In this document: in pieces, positions 7,315-13,815 of the stretch | Layout: each line of letters begins with the position of its first letter | Position numbering within the stretch: position 1 is the first letter of the stretch | Origin: JACTUC01 sp964477685 | Lineage (GTDB): Archaea > Thermoproteota > Methanomethylicia > Methanomethylicales > Methanomethylicaceae | Assembly (NCBI GenBank): GCA_964477685.1 | Contig: CAYZHK010000034.1 | Location: 1-16,190 of the forward strand | DNA length: 16,190 nucleotides | Reading direction: 5' to 3' | Made by a program: the position numbers and the translations under genes | Notes under the pieces: generated by a model | The model's database searches: none | Told to the model about the DNA's origin: nothing | What the model saw: only the letters and a program-made list of their open reading frames with translations

Positions 7315-8406
7315 ATGGCGATCTCAAACATGACACCAAAGGACCGAATCTCTGCCTTTATCAAGCTTGAAGGCGTCGACAGGATTCCAGTCATAGACGG
7401 GACCACAACAGCTGCCCTTGGAAAAGAACTCATGGGCGTCTCGGTAAAGGACTTCTGCGCCGAGATGGGAGACCTTGCCTTCAAGGTGATAAAGACAACA
7501 TATGATGCCATCGGTTGGGACAATGTCGAGATGGGGCAATCTTGCTCACTTGAGGCTGAAGCGCTCGGGTCCGTCCTGAAGTACCCTGAAGATACGTATC
7601 CGATGCTCTCCAAGCCGGCTGCACCCCAGCCAGAGGACGTTGATAAGCTCAGAGTCCCTGATCCACTCAGAGATGGTAAATTGCCTCTGATGCTGAGGAC
7701 TGTGGAGCTCCTTGCTGAGGAGTATAGGAAGAGAAATGTGCCCGTAGCCGCATGGGTGAACGGTGTTGGCAATATGCTGTTGCAGGTCAGGGGGGTAGAG
7801 AACACCCTCGCAGACCTTAAGATAAGGCCAGATGTCAGCCGGAAGCTTCTCAATATAGTCGGAAAGACAGCCGTCGAATGGGGGAAAGCGCTGATCAACT
7901 CTGGAGCTGACATGATAGATCAATCCGAGGTCTTGGGAGTGCGAGAGTACCTGTCGGCGGATTTTGTGAAGGGTTTCCTCTTTAGTTGGTGGTACTGGCC
8001 ACTCAGGGAATGGAAGAGGCAGGGCGCCTATGTCTACACCCATGACTGCGGTCTCGGATGTCCAGATATTAGGATTCTTCCGTTGCTCGATGCAGACTTC
8101 TATTGGCCCTCGAACCTCGCAAACCTGGGGAAGTATAAGGCTGTGCTGGGCCTGATGAATCATAAGGCCATAGCAGGCAATATAGACCCGGCGGGGGCAC
8201 TCCTGATGGGCACACCTGAAGATGTCATTAACGATGCGCGGCGGGCCATCAGAGAGGGAACGACCCCCGAGCAGCCTGAGGGATTCGCGCTCATACCTGG
8301 ATGCAGCGTTGCAATAAATACTCCCCTCACGAACTGCAAAGCGATGATGCACGCTGCGGAGACACACGGCAAATATCCCCTGAAGATACTGCGGGCTCTA
8401 CGGTAA
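7315..8406 (+). CDS. Uroporphyrinogen decarboxylase-family protein, MtaA/MtbA-like (methylcobamide methyltransferase fold)
   Basis: This is a 363-residue TIM-barrel protein of the UroD/MtaA superfamily. It carries the zinc-binding pattern of methylcobamide:coenzyme M-type methyltransferases, H243-x-C245 (in THDCG) and C330 (in PGCSV), an H-x-C-x84-C spacing. True haem-pathway UroD lacks this pattern, so decarboxylation of uroporphyrinogen is unlikely. The usual MtaA role is transfer of a methyl group from a corrinoid protein to a thiol such as coenzyme M. No corrinoid protein or substrate methyltransferase is encoded nearby, so the acceptor and donor are unknown. The start is uncertain: ATG 7315 is chosen, while an in-frame TTG at 7300 adds five residues and coincides with the predicted transcription start. 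It is followed 23 bases later by the aminotransferase and is probably co-transcribed with it. Confidence 0.85.
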   Translation: MAISNMTPKDRISAFIKLEGVDRIPVIDGTTTAALGKELMGVSVKDFCAEMGDLAFKVIKTTYDAIGWDNVEMGQSCSLEAEALGSVLKYPEDTYPMLSKPAAPQPEDVDKLRVPDPLRDGKLPLMLRTVELLAEEYRKRNVPVAAWVNGVGNMLLQVRGVENTLADLKIRPDVSRKLLNIVGKTAVEWGKALINSGADMIDQSEVLGVREYLSADFVKGFLFSWWYWPLREWKRQGAYVYTHDCGLGCPDIRILPLLDADFYWPSNLANLGKYKAVLGLMNHKAIAGNIDPAGALLMGTPEDVINDARRAIREGTTPEQPEGFALIPGCSVAINTPLTNCKAMMHAAETHGKYPLKILRALR

Positions 8407-8416
8407 GCTGGTATAA

Positions 8417-8420
8417 GGAG
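8417..8420 (+). promoter_or_regulatory. Ribosome binding site favouring a GTG start for the aminotransferase
   Basis: GGAG lies directly against the ATG at 8421 (zero spacing) but nine bases before the in-frame GTG at 8430. Normal spacing therefore favours the GTG. Confidence 0.45.
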
Positions 8421-8429
8421 ATGAAATGG

Positions 8430-9722
8430 GTGAGCTCTGAAGAATATGCGAAGAGAAGGCAAAGAAGCCTTCAGGGATGTTATCCAAACCTCTTCCAGAC
8501 ACCATTTGTCAGCGGGAAAGGAATCAAGCTCAAGGATTTAGCTGGAAATGAATACACCGACTTCTTTGCTGGGATAGCGGTCAACAACACAGGGTATTGC
8601 CATCCGAAGATCGTGAAGGCGGTACAGGAGCAGGTAGGGGTGCTTGGGCATGCACTCTGGCACAACCTACCGATGGTTGACCTTGCAGAGGAGGTCCTCT
8701 CGGTCACCCCAAATAACCTAAGTAAAGTCTACTTCTGCAACAGCGGTAATGAGGCGGTCGAGGCGATGGTGAAGCTGGCCAAGAAATTCGCCATCATAAA
8801 GGGCAAACCAGGATCTCACATTATTGTACTTGACCATGCTTTTCATGGAAGGGGGGGCTTGACCCTATCGTTGACTGGCGAGTCAACCTACAAACGGTGG
8901 ATGGGGGGATTTGCTGACTATCCCGGTGTAATCCAGGCGCCATCGCCATATTGTTACCGTTGCAAATTGGACCCGTCTTCATGCGGCCTTGAATGTGCGA
9001 ATAAGATTGACGACTTGGTGAACTACCATCATGGGCCAGAGAACATCGCATGTGTCATAATAGAGCCAGTGCTGGGAGAGGGAGGTGTTATCGTGCCCCC
9101 GGAAGGTTACCTCAGGAGGGTCGCAAAGATCTGCAAAGAGGCCTCTATACCCTTCGGGGTAGATGAGGTGCAGACGGGTTTTGGTAGGACAGGTAAAATG
9201 TTTGCCTGCGAATATGAGGGGATAATGCCGGATATATTGTCGCTGGGTAAGGCGCTTGGCGGAGGCCTACCTCTTGCAGGAACTGTGACGACTGACGAAG
9301 TCAACTCAGCTTGGTCGGCAGGCGACCACGCTACAACATTCTCGGCAAACCCAATCTGCTGTGCGGCCGGGTTAGCCGGCATCAGGGTTATGAAAGAAGA
9401 GAGGCTTGTCATCAATTCCCAGAAGATCGGGGCATATTTATTGAAGGGCTTGAAGGCGATTGCCGAAGGAGCCCCAAAGGTGGGGGAGGTACGCGGCAAG
9501 GGGTTGATGATAGGGATAGAGTTGGTAACAGATAGAAGAACGAAGAAGCCTGCCAAGGATGAAGCGAATAAAGTCAAGGATGCGCTCTTCAGAAAAGGGA
9601 TAATCGTTGGAACCGGTGGCATAAGAAAGAACGTTGTCAGAGTATTACCCCCACTAATCATAACGAAGGAGGATGCCGACCTCCTCCTCGAAGCGATGGG
9701 GAAAGTGCTCGTTTCAATTTAA
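8430..9722 (+). CDS. Class III PLP-dependent aminotransferase (4-aminobutyrate aminotransferase/archaeal racemase group)
   Basis: This is a fold-type I PLP enzyme of about 430 residues. Numbering is from the GTG at 8430. The Schiff-base lysine is K274 in SLGKALGGG. D245 in VDEVQTGFGRTGK contacts the pyridine nitrogen. Other family marks are NSGNEAVE (phosphate binding), HAFHGR, and the cysteine segment YCYRC followed by CGLEC, which is common in GabT-like members. The family includes 4-aminobutyrate, ornithine and beta-alanine aminotransferases and the broad-specificity amino acid racemases of Thermococcales, so the substrate cannot be fixed from sequence. The frame is open upstream to an ATG at 8301 inside the preceding gene; ATG 8421 and GTG 8430 are the realistic starts. 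It lies downstream of the MtaA-like gene. If it makes a semialdehyde, the nearby aldehyde oxidoreductase could consume it. Confidence 0.92.
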   Translation: MSSEEYAKRRQRSLQGCYPNLFQTPFVSGKGIKLKDLAGNEYTDFFAGIAVNNTGYCHPKIVKAVQEQVGVLGHALWHNLPMVDLAEEVLSVTPNNLSKVYFCNSGNEAVEAMVKLAKKFAIIKGKPGSHIIVLDHAFHGRGGLTLSLTGESTYKRWMGGFADYPGVIQAPSPYCYRCKLDPSSCGLECANKIDDLVNYHHGPENIACVIIEPVLGEGGVIVPPEGYLRRVAKICKEASIPFGVDEVQTGFGRTGKMFACEYEGIMPDILSLGKALGGGLPLAGTVTTDEVNSAWSAGDHATTFSANPICCAAGLAGIRVMKEERLVINSQKIGAYLLKGLKAIAEGAPKVGEVRGKGLMIGIELVTDRRTKKPAKDEANKVKDALFRKGIIVGTGGIRKNVVRVLPPLIITKEDADLLLEAMGKVLVSI

Positions 9723-9729
9723 CCCGAGC

Positions 9730-9743
9730 AATTGGCGCCAATT
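9730..9743. repeat. Perfect 14-bp palindrome after the aminotransferase gene
   Basis: AATTGGCGCCAATT is a perfect inverted repeat with no spacer. It lies seven bases after the aminotransferase stop and 84 bases before the isomerase start. It could be an operator for the GC-rich operon downstream, or a small termination or processing hairpin. The rest of this 104-base gap holds only a weak TATA-like run (ACTTAATC near 9771). Confidence 0.6.
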
Positions 9744-9826
9744 TACCCTCCATGGAAGGGCTAAACCCAAACTTAATCTAGGGATGTTTGTAGATCACAG
9801 TATCGCGCGCACCATGGTGATTCAAC

Positions 9827-10807
9827 TTGCCCCCAAGGGACCTCAACAAACTGGCCGAAGACATAAAAACCATGAAGATCAGGGGAGCTGCCGAGATAGG
9901 CCGGGCGGCTGTGGATGGGCTGGCGACCGTCGCCAGGGCGTCCAAGGCGAAGGCCGCCTCGGCGTACATGGAGGAGCTGGGCAGCGCCTACCACCAGCTG
10001 ATCTCCACGCGCCCTACCGCAGTCTCGCTGCCCAACGCACTCCGCTACGTGATGCACCGGGTCGAGAAGGCCCACCAGGATGGCGTAGCGGTGTCGGGGC
10101 TGAAGGAAATGACTCTAAAATCCGCCAGCGCCTTCAAGCTGTCATCCCTCGAGGCGGTCGCAAAGATAGCTGAGATGGGCGCCAAGCGCATCGTCAGCGG
10201 CGACCTTATAATGACCCACTGCAACAGCTCAGTGGCTCTGGACATCCTCACCCATGCCCATGAGGAGGGCAAGGAATTCAGGGTCATAGCAACCGAGACC
10301 CGCCCCCGCTTCCAGGGGAGGCTCACCGCCAAGGTCCTCTCGGATGCGGGCATTCCCGTCACCCTGATAATAGACTCTGCCGCCCGCTACTTCATGCCAA
10401 AGGTGGACAAGGTGGTGGTGGGGGCCGATGTCGTCACGTCCAACGGGGCGGTGGTGAACAAGATAGGCACCTCACAGATCGCGCTGGCCGCGAAGGAGGC
10501 CCGGGTCAGGGTCTTTGTTGGCGCAGAGACCTACAAGTTCAGCCCCAGCACGATCCTGGGGGAGCTGGTGGAGATTGAGCAGAGGTCACCCAGCGAGGTC
10601 ATCCCCCCTGAGGCCCTCAGAGGCCTCAAGGGCGTCAGCGTGGCAAACCCCGCCTTCGACGTTACGCCGCCCGAGTATATCGATATAATCATAACTGAGA
10701 GGGGCATAATATCACCCCAGGCAGCGGTGCTCGTCCTGATGGAGGAGTTCGGCTGGTCCATCGGGGAGGAGCATCTGGGAAAAACCTTCGTTCAGGAGGA
10801 TGAGTGA
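9827..10807 (+). CDS. e2b2: Ribose-1,5-bisphosphate isomerase (eIF2B-alpha-like), TTG start
   Basis: This enzyme converts ribose-1,5-bisphosphate to ribulose-1,5-bisphosphate, the middle step of the archaeal AMP degradation pathway. It is a 326-residue member of the eIF2B/MtnA family. The catalytic pair reported for the Thermococcus enzyme (C133 and D202) appears here as C132 in MTHCNSS and D201 in VVGADVVTSNG, followed by NKIGT. The one-residue offset supports the TTG start at 9827. An upstream TGA at 9818 closes the frame, and GGTGA at 9816-9820 is a reasonable ribosome binding site. ATG 9872 would cut into the conserved N-terminal helix (IRGAAEIGRAA). The gene overlaps RuBisCO by eight bases, so both are translated from one transcript. 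An eIF2B-type regulatory subunit is the alternative, but the catalytic pair and the neighbours make the isomerase strongly preferred. Confidence 0.93.
   Translation: MPPRDLNKLAEDIKTMKIRGAAEIGRAAVDGLATVARASKAKAASAYMEELGSAYHQLISTRPTAVSLPNALRYVMHRVEKAHQDGVAVSGLKEMTLKSASAFKLSSLEAVAKIAEMGAKRIVSGDLIMTHCNSSVALDILTHAHEEGKEFRVIATETRPRFQGRLTAKVLSDAGIPVTLIIDSAARYFMPKVDKVVVGADVVTSNGAVVNKIGTSQIALAAKEARVRVFVGAETYKFSPSTILGELVEIEQRSPSEVIPPEALRGLKGVSVANPAFDVTPPEYIDIIITERGIISPQAAVLVLMEEFGWSIGEEHLGKTFVQEDE
10794..10799 (+). promoter_or_regulatory. Strong Shine-Dalgarno site abutting the RuBisCO ATG
   Basis: AGGAGG is directly followed by ATG 10800, with no spacer. The next in-frame start, TTG 10809, is nine bases away and would have normal spacing. 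Either start keeps all catalytic residues. Confidence 0.5.
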
Positions 10808-12140
10808 TTTGGCAAGGCCAGAAAAAGGAGTGAGAAAAGCCAGGACCAAGATGGGCATATACATGGACGATATCTTTCTTGCAAGGCCGGAGGCCATAGA
10901 TCCCGACAAGTTCATTACGGCAAAGTACTTTGTCGAGAGCCCCATGGGCCTTGAGTCGGCGGGCATAGCCATCGCCACAGAGGAATCCATAGGCACATGG
11001 ACCGAGATCGGAACCACCAATGATTGGGTGAGAAGCAGGCTACCTGCGCGCCTATTCAAGAAGGAGGGGAAGGGCGGGAGCGGCCTTGTGCACATCGCTT
11101 ACCCGCTGGAGCTGTTCGATGTGGAGACCAGCGGCATAGCCAACATTTTGAGCATGGTCGCCGGCAACCTCTTCGGCCTTTCGGCCATAAGGAATGTCCG
11201 CCTCCTCGATGTTGAATTCCCGAAGGCGGTGGTCGATCAATTCCCTGGCCCGCGCTTCGGCATCCCTGGCGTCCGGAGGATGGTCGGGACCGAGAGCAGG
11301 CCCAGGCCTCATCTTGGGACCATAGTCAAGCCCAAGGTGGGACTCGACCCTGACCAGACCGCTGCCGTCTGCTATGAGGCCGCCATGGGCGGCGTCGACT
11401 TCATCAAGGACGACGAGACACTGGTTAACCAGGCCTTCTGCCGGCTAGAGGCAAGGGTCTCCAAGGTCATGGGCGCCCTGGACCGGGCAAAGTCCGAGAT
11501 GGGGAGGACAGCGCTCTTCGCCACCAACATCACCGGGGCACCCAACAAGATGGTCAAGCTGGCCGAGACTGCCATCGACAGCGGGGCCAACACCCTGATG
11601 CTCGACATTTTGATACTGGGTCTTCCCACGGTGGAGTGGTTCCTCAGGGAGTATGACTTCAAGGTCCCGATACACATGCACAGGGCCATGCATGCCGCCT
11701 TCACAAGGAACCCCAAGCACGGCATCTCAATGCTGCCCATCGCGAAGATCGCCAGGATGCTGGGAGGGGACCAGCTCCACACCGGCTCCGGCGCCGGCAA
11801 GATGGGAAGCGAAGAGGAGCGGGAGCAGGAGCTCTCCAGCATATTGGCCTCCCTGAAGAATGAATGGCACGGCCTCAGGCCCACGTTCCCGGTGGCCTCT
11901 GGTGGAATACACCCTGGCTTCGTCCCCGCCAACTTCGCCTTCTTCGGCGTCGACTTTGTCATCAATGCCGGAGGCGGTATACACGGCCACCCGCAGGGGA
12001 CAAGGGCGGGTGCCACCGCAATGAAGCAGGCCATCGACGCCTCAATGAAGGCCATCCCCCTGGATGAATACGCCCTGACCCACAGGGAACTGGCCGCAGC
12101 GTTGAAGAAATGGGGCGAAAAGCGACTCTCCGGAGACTGA
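10800..12140 (+). CDS. rbcL: Form III (archaeal) ribulose-1,5-bisphosphate carboxylase/oxygenase large subunit
   Basis: This enzyme carboxylates ribulose-1,5-bisphosphate to two 3-phosphoglycerate. All catalytic groups are present. GTIVKPK supplies K177 and K179. The metal-binding triad is carbamylated K203 with D205 and E206 in DFIKDDE. H294-R295 lies in HMHRAMH, H327 and K334 in LHTGSGAGK, S367 in ASGGIH, and the phosphate-binding GGGIHGHPQG follows. N-terminal ESIGTWT and AGNLFG are also intact. This makes it a true RuBisCO, not a RuBisCO-like protein. HRAMHAAFTRNPKHGISM is characteristic of archaeal form III enzymes. At 446 residues it is near family length, with an N-terminal extension of about 20 basic residues that a later start (TTG 10809, ATG 10851) would shorten. 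It sits between the isomerase (8-base overlap) and AMP phosphorylase, so it serves nucleotide salvage rather than a Calvin cycle; no phosphoribulokinase or small subunit is seen here. Confidence 0.97.
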   Translation: MSDLARPEKGVRKARTKMGIYMDDIFLARPEAIDPDKFITAKYFVESPMGLESAGIAIATEESIGTWTEIGTTNDWVRSRLPARLFKKEGKGGSGLVHIAYPLELFDVETSGIANILSMVAGNLFGLSAIRNVRLLDVEFPKAVVDQFPGPRFGIPGVRRMVGTESRPRPHLGTIVKPKVGLDPDQTAAVCYEAAMGGVDFIKDDETLVNQAFCRLEARVSKVMGALDRAKSEMGRTALFATNITGAPNKMVKLAETAIDSGANTLMLDILILGLPTVEWFLREYDFKVPIHMHRAMHAAFTRNPKHGISMLPIAKIARMLGGDQLHTGSGAGKMGSEEEREQELSSILASLKNEWHGLRPTFPVASGGIHPGFVPANFAFFGVDFVINAGGGIHGHPQGTRAGATAMKQAIDASMKAIPLDEYALTHRELAAALKKWGEKRLSGD

Positions 12141-12158
12141 GCCGCGCCAAACCCCAGA

Positions 12159-12170
12159 TTTTTTTATTAA
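12159..12170 (+). promoter_or_regulatory. T-rich element: end of the RuBisCO transcript and/or TATA box of AMP phosphorylase
   Basis: In the 61-base gap a run of seven T (12159-12165) runs directly into ATTAA. A T-run soon after a stop codon is a typical archaeal termination signal. The same stretch, about 25 bases before 12191, is well placed as a TATA box for the gene starting at 12202, with GGTAA (12196-12200) just before the ATG. The two roles cannot be separated from sequence. Confidence 0.5.
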
Positions 12171-12201
12171 TCCCAGCTGCGTATCTCTACCCAGTGGTAA
12201 T

Positions 12202-13713
12202 ATGCCCAAGTTTACTGCAAAGATCATAGACATCGAAACAGGCGAGAAGAGCATAATCATAAACGCTAATGATGCCCAGGAGCTGATGCTGAGTATTGGG
12301 GACAGGGTCAAGCTGCTTAAGGACGGCCTCAACATCACAGCCCTTGTAGACATATCCGACCTTATGGTCAGCCCAGGGGCGATTGGTGTCTACAAGGATC
12401 TCCTGACCGACTTCCCGGTCAAGGAGGGGGACCAGATTGACCTCAGCATAGCCCAGACCCCGCCATCGGTGGAGTACATCAAGAGGAAGATGAAGGGCGA
12501 AACGCTGAATAAATCTGAGCTGCTGAGCATTGTGAAGGATACTATCTCCCACTCCCTGAGCCAGCTGGAGATCGCCGCCTTCCTCATGGCCCAGCAGTAC
12601 CTCGGGCTGACGATGGGCGAGGTGGAGGACCTCACCCGATCCATAGTCGAGACGGGCAACACCATCGACTATGGTGAGCCCATAGTCGACAAGCATTCCA
12701 TCGGCGGCGTGCCGGGGAACAAGGTCACGCTGCTGATCGTCCCCCTGGTTGCCGCCGCCGGGCTCAAAATACCGAAGACCAGCAGCCGAGCCATAACCAG
12801 CCCCTCAGGCACCGCCGACACGATGGAGGTGCTTGCGCCAGTGGAGTTCTCAGTCGAGGAACTGAAGCACGCCCTCCAGAAGGTCGGCGGCTACATAACG
12901 TGGGGCGGGTGCCTCAACCTCGCCCCCGCGGACGACCTCTTCATACAGGTGGAGCACCCCCTTTCCATAGACCCCAAGTCGCAGATGCAGGCCTCCATAA
13001 TGGCTAAGAAGCTTGCCGTCGGGACCGACTCCCTTGTCCTCGACCTGCCCACCGGCCAGGGTGCAAAGGTGGAGAGCTTCGAGGAGGCAAGGAGGCTGGG
13101 GAATGAGTTCATTGATCTGGGCAGTCGCCTGGGGATCAAGGTAAGGTGCGGGATCACCTATGGCGGCCAGCCCATAGGCCACACGGTAGGGGCTGCCCTG
13201 GAGGCAAAGGAGGCGCTTGAGACGCTGATGGGCAAGGGCCCCAACAGCCTCATCGAGAAATCCACTGCCCTCGCTGGCATGCTCTTCGAGATGAAGGGCG
13301 TCAGCAACAGGGGCGAAGGCCAGAATATGGCAAAGCAGCTCCTGAAGAGCGGCACGGCCTACAATAAGATGAGGGAGATCATAACGCAGCAGGGAGGAAA
13401 CCCCGACATCAAGCCCGAAGACATCCAGCTGGGGGAGAAGCGCTATATGATAACCTCGCCAGCGGACGGTTATGTCAGCAGGATCTACAACTCCTCCATC
13501 AACGACATCGCCCGGGCCGCCGGCGCGCCGAGGTACAAGGGCGCAGGGGTCAAGCTCTACGCCAAGATGGGCTATGCCGTCAAGAAGGGGGACCCGGTTG
13601 TGGAGATATTTGCCGAGCGAGATTCCAACCTGAAGGATGCAGTGGCTGTCATAGCCAGGAAGCCTCCCTTCATCATAGAGGGGATGCTGCTGGAGGAGCT
13701 CCCTGGCTACTGA
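12202..13713 (+). CDS. deoA: AMP phosphorylase (archaeal thymidine-phosphorylase family)
   Basis: This enzyme phosphorolyses AMP (and CMP/UMP in Thermococcus) to the free base and ribose-1,5-bisphosphate, the first step of the AMP degradation pathway. It has 503 residues, the usual length for the archaeal enzyme. Domains in order are an archaeal-specific N-terminal domain (about 1-85), the helical nucleoside phosphorylase domain, the glycosyltransferase domain with VDKHSIGGVPGNK and TSSRAITSPSGTADTMEVL for phosphate and nucleotide binding, and a C-terminal domain with SPADGYVSRI. The N-terminal extension separates it from bacterial thymidine or pyrimidine nucleoside phosphorylases, which are about 430 residues. 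Its product is the substrate of the isomerase two genes upstream, which strongly supports the assignment. It has its own probable promoter, so it may be expressed apart from the isomerase-RuBisCO pair. Confidence 0.96.
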   Translation: MPKFTAKIIDIETGEKSIIINANDAQELMLSIGDRVKLLKDGLNITALVDISDLMVSPGAIGVYKDLLTDFPVKEGDQIDLSIAQTPPSVEYIKRKMKGETLNKSELLSIVKDTISHSLSQLEIAAFLMAQQYLGLTMGEVEDLTRSIVETGNTIDYGEPIVDKHSIGGVPGNKVTLLIVPLVAAAGLKIPKTSSRAITSPSGTADTMEVLAPVEFSVEELKHALQKVGGYITWGGCLNLAPADDLFIQVEHPLSIDPKSQMQASIMAKKLAVGTDSLVLDLPTGQGAKVESFEEARRLGNEFIDLGSRLGIKVRCGITYGGQPIGHTVGAALEAKEALETLMGKGPNSLIEKSTALAGMLFEMKGVSNRGEGQNMAKQLLKSGTAYNKMREIITQQGGNPDIKPEDIQLGEKRYMITSPADGYVSRIYNSSINDIARAAGAPRYKGAGVKLYAKMGYAVKKGDPVVEIFAERDSNLKDAVAVIARKPPFIIEGMLLEELPGY

Positions 13714-13749
13714 ACCGCGCCTAGGACCGCCAAGCCAATAAAGAAGCTC

Positions 13750-13785
13750 TATTAAAGGGGAAGCAGAACAGCCCCAGACGGGGCT
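13750..13785 (+). promoter_or_regulatory. TATA-like box and small hairpin ahead of the topoisomerase VI genes
   Basis: TATTAAA (13750-13756) is a possible TATA box. AGCCCC (13770-13775) and GGGGCT (13780-13785) form a six-pair stem with an AGAC loop. No T-run follows, so this is not a typical terminator. The predicted transcript start falls within the hairpin, so its role is unclear. GGGGA (13805-13809) is the likely ribosome binding site for TTG 13816. Confidence 0.35.
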
Positions 13786-13815
13786 ATCATCATCCGCTAC
13801 TGATGGGGAATTACT

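Noticed and set aside
7546..8367. 273-codon minus-strand open frame opposite the MtaA-like gene
   Set aside because: Lies fully within a gene with a recognised zinc-site pattern and shows no domain of its own; taken as a shadow frame.
9673..10173. Plus-strand frame running from the aminotransferase end into the isomerase gene
   Set aside because: It overlaps conserved coding sequence in another frame on both sides and its product resembles nothing. ATG 9814 in this frame does not extend the isomerase.
11372..12055. 227-codon minus-strand open frame opposite RuBisCO
   Set aside because: Antisense to catalytic RuBisCO sequence; Ser/Pro/Met-rich shadow composition.
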